DNA from: Deltaproteobacteria bacterium
Lineage (GTDB): Bacteria > Desulfobacterota > Desulfobacteria > Desulfobacterales > Desulfosarcinaceae
NCBI GenBank assembly: GCA_021824175.1
Contig: JAKALP010000008.1
Coordinates: 124,001-188,000, forward strand
DNA: 64,000 bases
Direction of reading: 5' to 3'
Below the pieces are notes generated by a model. The model worked only from the letters and a program-made list of their open reading frames with translations. It searched no databases and was not told where the DNA came from. Position 1 is the stretch's first letter. Every line of letters begins with the position of its first letter. This document shows, piece after piece, positions 33,546 through 42,079 of this stretch. A program made the translations under genes and the position numbers.

Positions 33546-34613
33546 ATGTTGTTATTTAATAAACATATAAGCCACTATAACAAAAAAGTCCCAGGCATGG
33601 TTTTTATCCATGTTCCTCATTTTTGGAACACTTCCAGAGAGTTCAAAGGCAAGTTGTTTTTTCTCTTAGTCATATTGTTTGGTTCGCTTGGACTGGGGCC
33701 TGCCTGGGCCGAAGAGGCCATCCAGATCAATTTACTAGACCAGGCTACCGTGAATGGCGATGTGATCCAGCTTTGTCAAGTCGCGCAAATAAGCGCACCC
33801 AATAAAGAAGAAGCCCAGGCTCTGGGAGCGCTTGAAGTCGGCCGAGCCCCGTTGCCAGGACAATCGCTTTACATTCATCCGGCGCGCATCGAAGCCATTT
33901 TGAAGCCACTTATGGAAAATGGCGGGCATTATCAATTGATCGCCACTGCTCCCGTGAAAGTGGTGCGCGGGCACGACACGGTCAGCGCCAGCCAGGTCCG
34001 CGATGCCGTGGCCGGTTATATTACAGCACATGCCCCTTGGGATAAGGCCCAAATGAAAATCAGGCCTATTTCCTACGATCAAGACCTGATCGTTCCCCCG
34101 GGCGATGCTGCCCTCGAAGTTGAAGAGCCCGCTCACAATGACTGGATGGGCGCCGAAACCTTCGCTGTCCGAATTATGGTCAATGGCGAATTGGCCAGGC
34201 GGGCAGTCGTGGGCGTATATATCGAGGTGTGGCAAAACGTCTATGTGGCCGCCAAGCCGTTAGGGAAAAATCAGCCCGTTAACCATGAGGACATTAAGGT
34301 CCAAAGAATGGATCGGGCCGGCCTGCCGGCAAATGCCATCGTGCGAGAAGATCAGGTGGTTGGGCTGCGCGCCAACCGTTCCATCGCCATTAATACCATT
34401 TTGCGTGAAGACCAGCTCGAACGGGAGCCAGCAGTGCGCAAAGGGGACTTGATCCAGGTTTTGGCGGAATCCTCCCTGCTCAAAATAACCACCCAGGCTG
34501 TCGCCCTGGAATCAGGATGCATCGGCGACCGGATTCTTTTGCTCAATGCCAATTCCAAAAAGAATATTTATGGACGGGTGGTGGATTCCCAAACCGTCAA
34601 GGTGGAGTATTAA
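33546..34613 (+). CDS. flgA: FlgA, P-ring chaperone
   Basis: P-ring assembly chaperone with a signal sequence (hydrophobic stretch L-F-F-L-L-V-I-L-F-G-S-L-G-L ending G-P-A-W-A) and a C-terminal SAF-type domain with I-N-T-I-L-R-E-D-Q-L near 280. It works in the periplasm to fold FlgI. The first ATG (33546) gives 355 residues; ATG 33597 (338 residues) is equally possible because neither has a clear ribosome site and both leave a long N-region before the hydrophobic core. Lies between flgG and flgH. Confidence 0.88.
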   Translation: MLLFNKHISHYNKKVPGMVFIHVPHFWNTSREFKGKLFFLLVILFGSLGLGPAWAEEAIQINLLDQATVNGDVIQLCQVAQISAPNKEEAQALGALEVGRAPLPGQSLYIHPARIEAILKPLMENGGHYQLIATAPVKVVRGHDTVSASQVRDAVAGYITAHAPWDKAQMKIRPISYDQDLIVPPGDAALEVEEPAHNDWMGAETFAVRIMVNGELARRAVVGVYIEVWQNVYVAAKPLGKNQPVNHEDIKVQRMDRAGLPANAIVREDQVVGLRANRSIAINTILREDQLEREPAVRKGDLIQVLAESSLLKITTQAVALESGCIGDRILLLNANSKKNIYGRVVDSQTVKVEY

Positions 34614-34663
34614 GATTGGCGCAAGGGTGGCATGGCGGCGGAATTGTGTCTCTTGGTGATGAT

Positions 34664-35416
34664 ATGAGAATTCAAAAAAATAAGGCTAAAGGGAGTTGCT
34701 CCATAGGAGGGTTGGTGGGGTTTGTGGCGGTATGGGTGGTGATGGGGGGCTGTGCCAGTACCCCATCATCCCCTGCCGCCAAGACGCCTCCGGCTGTGGC
34801 AGCTCCACAGTATAAAATGGTGGCATTAGAGCAAAATGAAGATAGCAAGCCTTCGGATGGCTCCCTTTGGGATGATCGCAGTACTTTTGGTCAGATGTAC
34901 ACCAATCCCAAGGCCCATCGGGTCGGCGACATTGTGACCATCAAGATCATGGAAAACGCCAGCGCCACCAATAAGGCCGGAACTACTACCGATCGCAATT
35001 CAACGCTTTCCGCTGGCCTGACCAACTTTTTCAACGCTGAAAAAAATTACCCCAGCGATCAACCCTTTTTCAATCCCTTCAGCAGCGTGGCCGGCAGTAT
35101 CGATAGCAAGTTCAAGGGAACGGGTTCCACTGAACGCAGTGGCGCTTTGACGGCCTACATGACCGCTCGGGTAGTGGAGGTGCTGCCTAACGGGAACCTG
35201 GTTATCGAGGGAAACCGTGAAGTGCGCGTGAACGAAGATAACCAGATGATCACGGTGACGGGCATCGTCCGCCCCAGGGATATTTCAGCGGATAATGTGG
35301 TTCAGTCCACTTATATCGCCGATGCCCGGATTGCATACAGCGGTACCGGAGCGCTCAACGACCGCCAAAAGCCCGGATGGTTTACGCGAATCATGGATAA
35401 GATTTGGCCATTTTAA
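34664..35416 (+). CDS. flgH: FlgH, L-ring lipoprotein
   Basis: L-ring protein, 250 residues from ATG 34664. The N-terminus is a lipoprotein signal with a hydrophobic stretch and Cys at about residue 30 (V-V-M-G-G-C). The L-ring core follows: S-L-W-D-D-R near 69, H-R-V-G-D-I-V-T-I-K-I, and G-N-L-V-I-E-G-N-R-E-V-R-V-N near 178-191. The presence of L- and P-ring genes shows a diderm envelope. A longer frame begins inside flgA but lacks a signal peptide at its start, so the internal ATG is chosen. Confidence 0.9.
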   Translation: MRIQKNKAKGSCSIGGLVGFVAVWVVMGGCASTPSSPAAKTPPAVAAPQYKMVALEQNEDSKPSDGSLWDDRSTFGQMYTNPKAHRVGDIVTIKIMENASATNKAGTTTDRNSTLSAGLTNFFNAEKNYPSDQPFFNPFSSVAGSIDSKFKGTGSTERSGALTAYMTARVVEVLPNGNLVIEGNREVRVNEDNQMITVTGIVRPRDISADNVVQSTYIADARIAYSGTGALNDRQKPGWFTRIMDKIWPF

Positions 35417-35499
35417 TCTTTCACGGTGGGGTGTTGTGAAAAAATCAAAGTATGGTTTGACGGGTGAAAATTAATACCAATTTAGACGAGGTTCATAAA

Positions 35500-36618
35500 A
35501 TGACGGCTCACCGCACCTATCGATGGCTTTGGGTTGCTGCTGTTCTCCTGGCGGTGTGGGGCGGATTTTTATCTACTGCCGGGGCTGTGCGCATCAAGGA
35601 CCTGGCCAATATCAAAGGCGTGCGCCCTAACCAACTGGTGGGCTACGGATTGGTAGTGGGCCTGGATGGTACGGGTGACGGCAAGAAGGCTGTTTTCACG
35701 GTTCAATCCATGGTGAGCATGCTGGAAAAAATGGGGATTACGGTCAGTGCCGACGATATCAAGGTAAAAAATGTCGCTGCCGTCATGGTTACCGCCGAAC
35801 TGCCGCCCTTTGCCAGGTCTGGGACCGCCATCGATGCCCTCGTCAGTTCCATAGGGGATGCCCAAAATCTGCAAGGGGGCAACTTGTTAATGACGCCTCT
35901 TAAAGCAGCCAATGGACAGGTGTATGCCGTGGCCCAAGGGCCGGTCAATACCGGCGGGTTTGCCGCCGGCGGCGCGGGTGCCAGTGTGCGCAAGAACTTC
36001 CCCACCGTGGGACGCTTATTGGGCGGCGCCATTGTCGAGCGTGACACCAACTCCGATTTCAACCAACGTGACGCCTTGACCATTGGCATTGATCAGCCTG
36101 ATTTCACCACCGCCCTGCGCATGACCGAGGCGATTAACACATTGTTTTATGATCCCATCGCCACCGCCGTGGATGCCGCCACTATCCAAGTCAAAGTGCC
36201 GACCCCATACCTTGGCAATCTGGTGGGGTTGATCGCCATGATCGAGAAATTAGAAGTGATGCCGGACGGTATGGCGCGGGTGGTGATCAATGAACGCACG
36301 GGCACGGTGGTCATGGGAGAAAATGTGCGCATCTCCACCATTGCCATCGCCCATGGCAATTTGAGCATCGTGGTCAAAGACAACAGCCGCGTATCCCAAC
36401 CGCTGCCCTTTTCACAGGGGCAGACCGTGGTGACGCCGGACACGGAATTGTCGGTTAAGGAGGGTGAAAACCAGCTGGTGTTGATCCCCGGCAGCGCCAG
36501 CATCGGTGAAGTGGTCAAAGCGCTCAACGCACTTGGCGTTTCACCAAGGGATTTAATCGCCATATTTCAGGCCATTAAAGCTGCCGGTGCTTTGCAGGCC
36601 GATTTGGAGGTGATCTAA
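35500..36618 (+). CDS. flgI: FlgI, P-ring protein
   Basis: P-ring protein of 372 residues with a Sec signal peptide (W-V-A-A-V-L-L-A-V-W, cleavage near A-G-A). The mature part begins V-R-I-K-D-L-A-N-I-K-G-V-R-P-N, the family standard, with V-G-Y-G-L-V-V-G-L-D-G-T-G-D next. ATG 35500 is preceded by GAGG at a good distance; a GTG at 35464 would add 12 residues before the signal. The stop overlaps flgJ as TAATG. Confidence 0.95.
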   Translation: MTAHRTYRWLWVAAVLLAVWGGFLSTAGAVRIKDLANIKGVRPNQLVGYGLVVGLDGTGDGKKAVFTVQSMVSMLEKMGITVSADDIKVKNVAAVMVTAELPPFARSGTAIDALVSSIGDAQNLQGGNLLMTPLKAANGQVYAVAQGPVNTGGFAAGGAGASVRKNFPTVGRLLGGAIVERDTNSDFNQRDALTIGIDQPDFTTALRMTEAINTLFYDPIATAVDAATIQVKVPTPYLGNLVGLIAMIEKLEVMPDGMARVVINERTGTVVMGENVRISTIAIAHGNLSIVVKDNSRVSQPLPFSQGQTVVTPDTELSVKEGENQLVLIPGSASIGEVVKALNALGVSPRDLIAIFQAIKAAGALQADLEVI

Positions 36619-36941
36619 TGGCTGATCCAATCGTGAAAGTTTCGCCTCCAATTGGAGCTATGGGTAAGGCGGCTTTGGGGGCCAAGAAGCCCAACACGGA
36701 GCAACTCCTCAAAGCATGTCAGGATTTCGAAGCGATTTTCGTTCAGCAGATGATGCAGCAAATGCGGCAGACGGTCCCCCAAAACGGATTGTTCAGCGGC
36801 GGCCGTGCTGAAGAGATTTATACCTCAATGATGGACGATGAGCTGTCCAAAACCTTTGCTCAAGGCCGAGGACTGGGGTTGTCCGAGATGCTCTATCGGC
36901 AGTTGTCCTCGCTGCAGGAGAGCAAGAATGAGGAAGAGTAG
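36618..36941 (+). CDS. flgJ: FlgJ, rod-binding protein (no muramidase domain)
   Basis: Rod-binding protein of 107 residues. It contains the N-terminal FlgJ module only (C-Q-D-F-E-A-I-F-V-Q-Q-M-M-Q-Q-M-R then M-M-D-D-E-L). The C-terminal peptidoglycan hydrolase domain found in gammaproteobacterial FlgJ is absent, so another enzyme must open the cell wall. Such short forms are common outside gammaproteobacteria. It overlaps flgI and ends the operon. Confidence 0.92.
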   Translation: MADPIVKVSPPIGAMGKAALGAKKPNTEQLLKACQDFEAIFVQQMMQQMRQTVPQNGLFSGGRAEEIYTSMMDDELSKTFAQGRGLGLSEMLYRQLSSLQESKNEEE

Positions 36942-37025
36942 GTTGATTGGATAGTTCAAGGGCTAAATGGTTGACCACTGTTTACGAATCAACCAAGTAA
37001 ATGATCAACCAATCAACCAAAATCG
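36939..37025. repeat. Family B palindromic repeat, copy B7
   Basis: Left arm GGTTGATTGG and ATGGTTGACC (36941-36976), right arm GAATCAACCAAGTAAATGAT and ATCAACCAATCAACC (36985-37020). It starts at the flgJ stop. Confidence 0.7.
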
Positions 37026-37042
37026 AGGGATTAAAAAAATGC

Positions 37043-37069
37043 TAAAGTTTGCGGTCTATGTGTCGATAG
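37043..37069 (+). promoter_or_regulatory. Sigma-28 (FliA) promoter of flgM-flgN-flgK-flgL
   Basis: TAAAGTTT (37043-37050, 8/8), 11-base spacer, GTCGATAG (37062-37069, 6/8). It lies about 120 bases before flgM. Confidence 0.8.
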
Positions 37070-37196
37070 CAAGATCAAGTGGTATTGCTTTCATGAATTG
37101 AGGCGGTATCGATTGACATGGGTAAGGTCCGATGCGGCTACCAGAAAGGGATGACGGCAACGGCAAGCAGGTATAGACCGCAAAAGGAGGTCCTCG

Positions 37197-37538
37197 ATGA
37201 AAGTGAATTCCAACAATCCGTCCGTCGAACTCAATGCGTATCTGAAGCAGGTTCGACAAACACAAGCCAAAGGCAACGAGTCACCGGCCAAGCCTGCGCC
37301 GGCCGCGAACCAGGAGGGCGGCGATAAGGTCGTCCTGTCGGATAAGGCCCGGCAGCTCCAGCAAGCCTCCCAGGCGGCCAAAAGCGAGCCCGATGTGGAC
37401 ATGAAAAAGGTCCAGCAGGTGAAAATGGAAGTTGAAAAGGGCACATATAACGTGGTCGGCGCCCAGGTGGCCACTGATATGATGCGCGAGTCGTTTGAGA
37501 ACAATTTGATTTTGCAAAAGGTCAATACAAAGGTCTGA
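37197..37538 (+). CDS. flgM: FlgM, anti-sigma-28 factor
   Basis: Anti-sigma factor of 113 residues. The N-terminal half is disordered and polar; the C-terminal part has the FlgM helices (D-K-V-V-L-S-D-K-A-R-Q-L near 43-54 and V-E-K-G-T-Y-N-V near 78-85). FlgM binds FliA until it is exported through the finished hook. An AAAGGAGG ribosome site precedes the ATG. Its own promoter looks FliA-dependent, giving negative feedback. Confidence 0.93.
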   Translation: MKVNSNNPSVELNAYLKQVRQTQAKGNESPAKPAPAANQEGGDKVVLSDKARQLQQASQAAKSEPDVDMKKVQQVKMEVEKGTYNVVGAQVATDMMRESFENNLILQKVNTKV

Positions 37539-37749
37539 CGCCAGACCCAATGACCGGCTACGCCTCCCACGCCTGGTGCTATCATTCTGGCTAGGGAGGC
37601 GGATCCAAAATCCTATCTTGTGACTGTAGATGATGAGCCGGTTCAATGGACCTGATTGATACCGGCACGGTCTTGGCGTTGGACGGATTACGAGTCAGTC
37701 GCAGCCCTTACACGGAGCGGCTGACCCATCCAAAAGAGGTGAATACGCC

Positions 37750-38253
37750 ATGAACCGACCCATCGAACAGCTTCTTCATGCCTTGCAGCAGACCGAAGCG
37801 CTTTATCTTCAACTGTTACTTTATATTGACCAAGAAAAGCGGGCGGCGGCAGGCGCCGAAGTTCAAGATCTCATGGCCGCAAGCAATGAAAAACAAGCGG
37901 TGATCCTCCAGCTTAAATCCCTTGATCAGCAAGTTGTCGGGCTTATGAACCAAATCGCCCGAGAAAAGAAAATTCCCAAAAACCGTATAAGTTTTTCATC
38001 ATTAGCTGAGGACGTGCCCGCCCCCTTTGATGGCCGGATTCGCGATATGAATCTGCGTCTGAAAACCGTGATCAGCAAAGTACAGACCGCCAATGAAGAG
38101 TGCCGCCAATTAATGGTGCACTGTTTGCGGCTGGTCAAGAATAAGCTTGGCTTTCTCGGGCATTGGATGGGCTATTCGGCGGACGTGTATGCCGCCTCCG
38201 GCAATATCCGGGGGGCTGCCAATGGGGGCCGGGTAATTCGTGATTTGGCCTAA
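37750..38253 (+). CDS. flgN: FlgN, chaperone for FlgK and FlgL
   Basis: A 167-residue helical protein with the FlgN pattern: acidic/polar N-terminal helix (L-L-H-A-L-Q-Q-T-E-A-L-Y), a long coiled middle, and N-E-E-C-R-Q-L near 116. It escorts the hook-junction proteins to the export gate. Genes for both clients, flgK and flgL, follow directly. The gap from flgM (211 bases) holds nothing that I recognise. Confidence 0.85.
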   Translation: MNRPIEQLLHALQQTEALYLQLLLYIDQEKRAAAGAEVQDLMAASNEKQAVILQLKSLDQQVVGLMNQIAREKKIPKNRISFSSLAEDVPAPFDGRIRDMNLRLKTVISKVQTANEECRQLMVHCLRLVKNKLGFLGHWMGYSADVYAASGNIRGAANGGRVIRDLA

Positions 38254-38281
38254 CCGCAAGACATCACGGGAAGGGTGACAT

Positions 38282-39670
38282 ATGCCAAATATAAGTGCAT
38301 TGCTATATATCGGCCAAAGCGCGTTGATGACCCAGCAAAAGGCCATCGATATTACCGGTAACAATATCGCCAATGTCAATACGCCCGGATATTCCCGCCA
38401 GCGTTTGAACATGGAACAAAACAACCCCATCCGCGATCAAAACGGCACCATGAGCACCGGCGTGATCGCCAAAAAGAAAATACAGCGCTTTTACGATCAA
38501 TTCATCAATGCCCAACTCAACAGTGAAAACCAGAATCTTGGCAGCTGGGAAGCCCAAAAGACCGCTTTGGAAAAAATCCAGGTGCTTTTTGACGACGCCT
38601 CTGGTTATGGCATCAGTGACGCCATGACCGGTTACTGGAATGCATGGCAAAACCTGTCCAATAACCCGTCCGGCCATGTGGAGCGAACCAGCATGCTGTC
38701 AGCGGGTCAATTTTTGACCGCCACCTTTAATCAGGTGAGAGACAATATCACGAAGGCCCAGGATGACATCGACAACAATGTCACCAATATCGTTGGCGAT
38801 ATCAATCGGACAGCCAGCCAGATCGCGGAATTGAATGTAAAAATTGTCCAGGTGGAAGCCGGCGGTCATAACGCCAACGATTACCGCGATCAGCGTGACC
38901 AGCTGGCCTTTAATTTATCAAAAATGATCGATATCAGCAGTTTCGAGGATGACCATGGCAACCTTGCGGTAATGGTCGGCGGAGGCAAACCTTTGGTGGA
39001 CGCCGCCGCCACCTGGCAGCTGTCTACCGCGGATACCGGCGGTGTGCAGGACGTTTATTGGCAGGACAGCAATGGCAATCTTACCGATATCACTTCGCGA
39101 ATCAACTCCGGAGAACTCAAAGGCTGGATCGATGCCCGTGATGTGGTGATCAATAACTACGCCACCCGCCTGGATGATCTGGCCAATGGGATTATAACCC
39201 AGGTCAACGCGCTTCACAGTGCTGGTTACGCGCTGGATGGCTCCCAAAACGCATTTTTCACCGGCACCAACGCCTCGGATATGGCGGTCAACCCGGCCAT
39301 CGTGGCGGATGTGAACCTCATTGCCACGGCCAGCAGCGCGGCGGCCCTGCCTGGAGACAACAGTACCGCCCTGAGTATTGCTCAATTGCAGAACACCAAT
39401 ACCATGTCCGGCGCAACAGCCACTTTCGACGATTATTACACGTCGCTGGTCGGCGATGTGGGGGCGGACGTGCGCAATGCTGACCTGAACTTTGATCACC
39501 AGACCACCATGGTCAATTACCTGCAAAATTACCGCGAGGAGGTCTCTGGAGTTTCTTTGGATGAGGAGATGATCAACCTCGTGAAATATCAGCATGCGTA
39601 TAGTGCGGCAGCTCGTTTGATCACCACCACCGACCAAATGATGCAAACCATTCTCGGTATGGCGCAGTAA
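38282..39670 (+). CDS. flgK: FlgK, hook-filament junction protein 1
   Basis: Hook-associated protein of 462 residues. N-terminal motif I-T-G-N-N-I-A-N-V-N-T-P-G-Y-S-R-Q and C-terminal V-S-L-D-E-E-M-I-N-L-V-K-Y-Q-H-A-Y-S-A-A-A-R are both present. It joins the hook to the filament with FlgL. GGAAGGGTGACAT precedes the ATG. The protein is shorter than enterobacterial FlgK because the central variable domain is small. Confidence 0.95.
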   Translation: MPNISALLYIGQSALMTQQKAIDITGNNIANVNTPGYSRQRLNMEQNNPIRDQNGTMSTGVIAKKKIQRFYDQFINAQLNSENQNLGSWEAQKTALEKIQVLFDDASGYGISDAMTGYWNAWQNLSNNPSGHVERTSMLSAGQFLTATFNQVRDNITKAQDDIDNNVTNIVGDINRTASQIAELNVKIVQVEAGGHNANDYRDQRDQLAFNLSKMIDISSFEDDHGNLAVMVGGGKPLVDAAATWQLSTADTGGVQDVYWQDSNGNLTDITSRINSGELKGWIDARDVVINNYATRLDDLANGIITQVNALHSAGYALDGSQNAFFTGTNASDMAVNPAIVADVNLIATASSAAALPGDNSTALSIAQLQNTNTMSGATATFDDYYTSLVGDVGADVRNADLNFDHQTTMVNYLQNYREEVSGVSLDEEMINLVKYQHAYSAAARLITTTDQMMQTILGMAQ

Positions 39671-39744
39671 TAGGAAGTTATCTTTAAATCAGTTCGCTCC
39701 GGTCGAGATGGTAGTAAAGAAGAGAAGATACCAGGGAGGTCCCT

Positions 39745-40611
39745 ATGAGAATCAGCAATGCGATGATGGCCAATAACATCCAAGGTTATTTATCAAAACA
39801 TACCGAATCGCTGCTCAATATCCAGGAACGCATCGCCAGCGGCAAACGCATCAACCGCCCATCGGATGATCCCGTCGGGATGCAAAAAGTATTGGATTAC
39901 ACCAAACAGGTCTCAGGTCTGGATCAATACAACAACAACATCACCATCGCCCAAAACCATGTAAACAGCGTGGACGATATTCTCAGCGCCGTCACCGATC
40001 TGTTGTCCCAGGCCAAAAAGATAGCCGCTGATACGGAGCCGGACATGCGCGCCACGTTGGCCGATCAGGTGGACATTCTTCGTGAGCAGGTGGTGCAGCT
40101 GGCCAATTCCAAAGATAATGGTAACTACATCTTCGCCGGTGATTTGACCGATATCCAGCCTTTTGATCCCACGACCGGCGTCTATAGCGGGGACAATGGC
40201 ACGAAAGACTATCTGATCGGCGATGGCTTGCAGATCAATATTCAAGCGGATGGGAGCCAGATTTTTGAAACCGGGGGCACCTCCGTCTTTGATGTTCTCA
40301 CCGATCTCTCCACTCAGCTCAGGGCCAATAACTCAGCCGGCATCACGGCCCAAATGCCTTTGTTGGATGATGCCGTCCAAACCCTAAATTCCACCCGCGC
40401 CGTTAATGCCGGCAAGTATCAGTTGATGGATGCCACCTCAAAACACAACTCCCTGTTCAAGGTCAATGTCCAGGATCTGCTTTCGAAAACCCAGGATACC
40501 GACATCGCCGCGGCCGCCATTGATTTCAGCGTGGAACAGACAGCTTATCAGAGCACCCTGGCCACCGCGGCCAAGATCGTTCAACCGAGCTTGATGGACT
40601 ATCTAAAATGA
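39745..40611 (+). CDS. flgL: FlgL, hook-filament junction protein 3
   Basis: Junction protein of 288 residues, related to flagellin. N-terminal part has Q-E-R-I-A-S-G-K-R-I-N-R-P-S-D-D-P near 28-44; the C-terminal helices end S-V-E-Q-T-A-Y-Q-S-T-L. AGGGAGG precedes the ATG. The usual followers csrA, fliW, fliD and fliS are missing here; a terminator follows instead. Confidence 0.94.
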   Translation: MRISNAMMANNIQGYLSKHTESLLNIQERIASGKRINRPSDDPVGMQKVLDYTKQVSGLDQYNNNITIAQNHVNSVDDILSAVTDLLSQAKKIAADTEPDMRATLADQVDILREQVVQLANSKDNGNYIFAGDLTDIQPFDPTTGVYSGDNGTKDYLIGDGLQINIQADGSQIFETGGTSVFDVLTDLSTQLRANNSAGITAQMPLLDDAVQTLNSTRAVNAGKYQLMDATSKHNSLFKVNVQDLLSKTQDTDIAAAAIDFSVEQTAYQSTLATAAKIVQPSLMDYLK

Positions 40612-40626
40612 ATCATTGCCAGGAGT

Positions 40627-40665
40627 AAAAGGCCATGCCCACCGTGCGGGCGTGGCCTTTTTTTA
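40627..40665 (+). terminator. Rho-independent terminator after flgL
   Basis: Ten-bp stem (GGCCATGCCC, 40631-40640, with 40648-40657; one G-T pair) followed by a run of seven T. It ends the flgM-flgL transcript. Confidence 0.9.
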
Positions 40666-40684
40666 TTGCTCGTATAAAATTAGC

Positions 40685-40712
40685 TATAGTCTTGCGCTCC
40701 GGTGGCCGATAA
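40685..40712 (+). promoter_or_regulatory. Sigma-28 promoter of cheX
   Basis: GCCGATAA (40705-40712) is a perfect -10; TATAGTCT (40685-40692) matches the -35 at 6/8 with a 12-base spacer, one longer than ideal. Confidence 0.55.
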
Positions 40713-40775
40713 CTCAGTTACGCCGGGGAATTATTTCTTGGAATAACCGGTTTATGTCACAGGGAGGTGACCGTA

Positions 40776-41237
40776 ATGGATGTCCGATATATCAATCCGT
40801 TTCTGACCGCGGTTCAGAATGTCTTTGAGACCATGATCAACATCCCTTTTGATCTGGGCAAGCCCAGCGTTAAGAGAGAGGCCGCGGCGCCCTTTGAGGT
40901 CAGCGGCATCATCGGCATCACCGGTGAGGTCATTGGCTCCGTGGTGGTCAGTTTTCCGGAAAATATCGCGCTGCAACTGGCTTCGGCCTTGCTAGGGGAT
41001 CAGCTAACCACGGTCAACGCGGATTGCACGGACGCCATCGGCGAGATCGCCAACATGATCGCCGGCGACGCCAAGAACGGCTTTCCCCAGGGCGACACCT
41101 CCGTGTCCGTACCCACCGTTATCATCGGGAAGCATAAAGTGGCTTACCCCAGCGGCGTTCCCATCATCACCATTCCATGCAAGACCAACGGTGGCTGGTT
41201 TGCCATTGATGTGGCGTTGAAAGTCAAGGAAGGTTGA
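40776..41237 (+). CDS. cheX: CheX-like CheY-P phosphatase (copy 1)
   Basis: CheX/CheC-family protein of 153 residues that would remove phosphate from CheY-P in the cytoplasm. The active helix motif E-I-A-N is seen in G-E-I-A-N-M-I-A-G-D-A-K-N (about 90-102), with Glu and Asn as the catalytic pair. The start ATG 40776 follows GGGAGG. It is strongly similar to the second copy at 54919-55371, both starting M-D-V-x-Y-I-N-P-F. A sigma-28-type promoter precedes it, so it is probably expressed with late flagellar genes. No cheA, cheY or receptor genes lie in the window. Confidence 0.85.
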   Translation: MDVRYINPFLTAVQNVFETMINIPFDLGKPSVKREAAAPFEVSGIIGITGEVIGSVVVSFPENIALQLASALLGDQLTTVNADCTDAIGEIANMIAGDAKNGFPQGDTSVSVPTVIIGKHKVAYPSGVPIITIPCKTNGGWFAIDVALKVKEG

Positions 41238-41354
41238 TTGGTTGATTGGTTGATTGGTTGATTCGTTGATGGCTTACTCGTTCCCAGACGGAGCACTTAG
41301 GAACAAGCAAACGTATCCACCAATCAACGATTTAACGTATCAACGAATCAACGC
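41231..41354. repeat. Family B palindromic repeat, copy B8
   Basis: Clearest copy. The left arm has four TTGATTGG units in a row and one TTGATTCG-like unit (41234-41270). The right arm (41318-41354) carries the inverse units. It lies between the convergent ends of cheX and motB3 and could also act as a two-way terminator. Confidence 0.85.
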
Positions 41355-42079
41355 TTAAAATCCGGCAATCCCCCCAAAATAATTTCTACCCGCCGATTCA
41401 TCTCCCGGCCGCGCTCCGTGCGGTTGCTCCCGATGGGGCGAAATTCGCCGAAGCCCATGGTCGCGATCCGTTTGGGATCAATGGTGGAATTGGCAAGTAA
41501 GAATTCCGCCACCACCGCGGCCCGGGCAATGGATAAGCGCAGATTGCTTCTATACGGCCCGGTGCGCACGGGCACATCATCGGTATGCCCGGCGATAATG
41601 ATATTATTTTTGTCTTGCTCCAAAACCTTGGCCACATTGATCAACAGGGGTTTGAGTTTATCCCGGATCTCCACGCTGCCCGAATCAAAGGTGCTTTCGC
41701 CCATCATCCGGATCACCACCTGGTTTTCCGAAGACTCCATGGTAATCTGGTCCTTAAACTCCTCTAAATTGTTGGCAAGTTGATCGTCGATCTCTTTGCT
41801 CAAATCTTCCCGGATTCGGGCTTCGATGATCTCCTGATCGAAATTCTGGGTGATGATCGTCATCCCCTTGGGGATATCCATGATTTGGGTGGCGCGTTTG
41901 ACGCCAAATGCTTTTTCAAGGGAACCGGCCACCTGCTTGTATTTCTGACGATCCATCTCCGAAAATGAGAGTAGTAAAATAAAGAAGCACAGCAGCAGAC
42001 TCATCATGTCGCCGAAAGTAACCATCCAGGCAGGCGCGCCTGTGCTCGGTTTGGGCGTCTCGTCTTCGATCCATGCCAT
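41348..42079 (-). CDS. motB: MotB, second stator pair (motB3)
   Basis: MotB of 243 residues. The membrane helix keeps the essential Asp24 (W-M-V-T-F-G-D). The periplasmic linker (about 65-110) is acidic, and the peptidoglycan-binding domain carries A-G-H-T-D-D-V-P and ends N-R-R-V-E-I. With the adjacent motA2 it would form a second complete stator. Start taken as ATG 42079, overlapping the motA2 stop (TGATG); a TTG one codon earlier is the alternative. It converges on cheX, with a family B palindrome between. Confidence 0.93.
   Translation of the reverse strand: MAWIEDETPKPSTGAPAWMVTFGDMMSLLLCFFILLLSFSEMDRQKYKQVAGSLEKAFGVKRATQIMDIPKGMTIITQNFDQEIIEARIREDLSKEIDDQLANNLEEFKDQITMESSENQVVIRMMGESTFDSGSVEIRDKLKPLLINVAKVLEQDKNNIIIAGHTDDVPVRTGPYRSNLRLSIARAAVVAEFLLANSTIDPKRIATMGFGEFRPIGSNRTERGREMNRRVEIILGGLPDFKR

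Noticed and set aside
34517-34663. N-terminal extension of FlgH starting inside flgA
   Set aside because: It would bury the lipoprotein signal 50 residues inside the protein.
41231-41354. CRISPR-like reading of the TTGATTGG units
   Set aside because: Units are only eight bases without spacers and the second half is the inverse; no cas genes are near.
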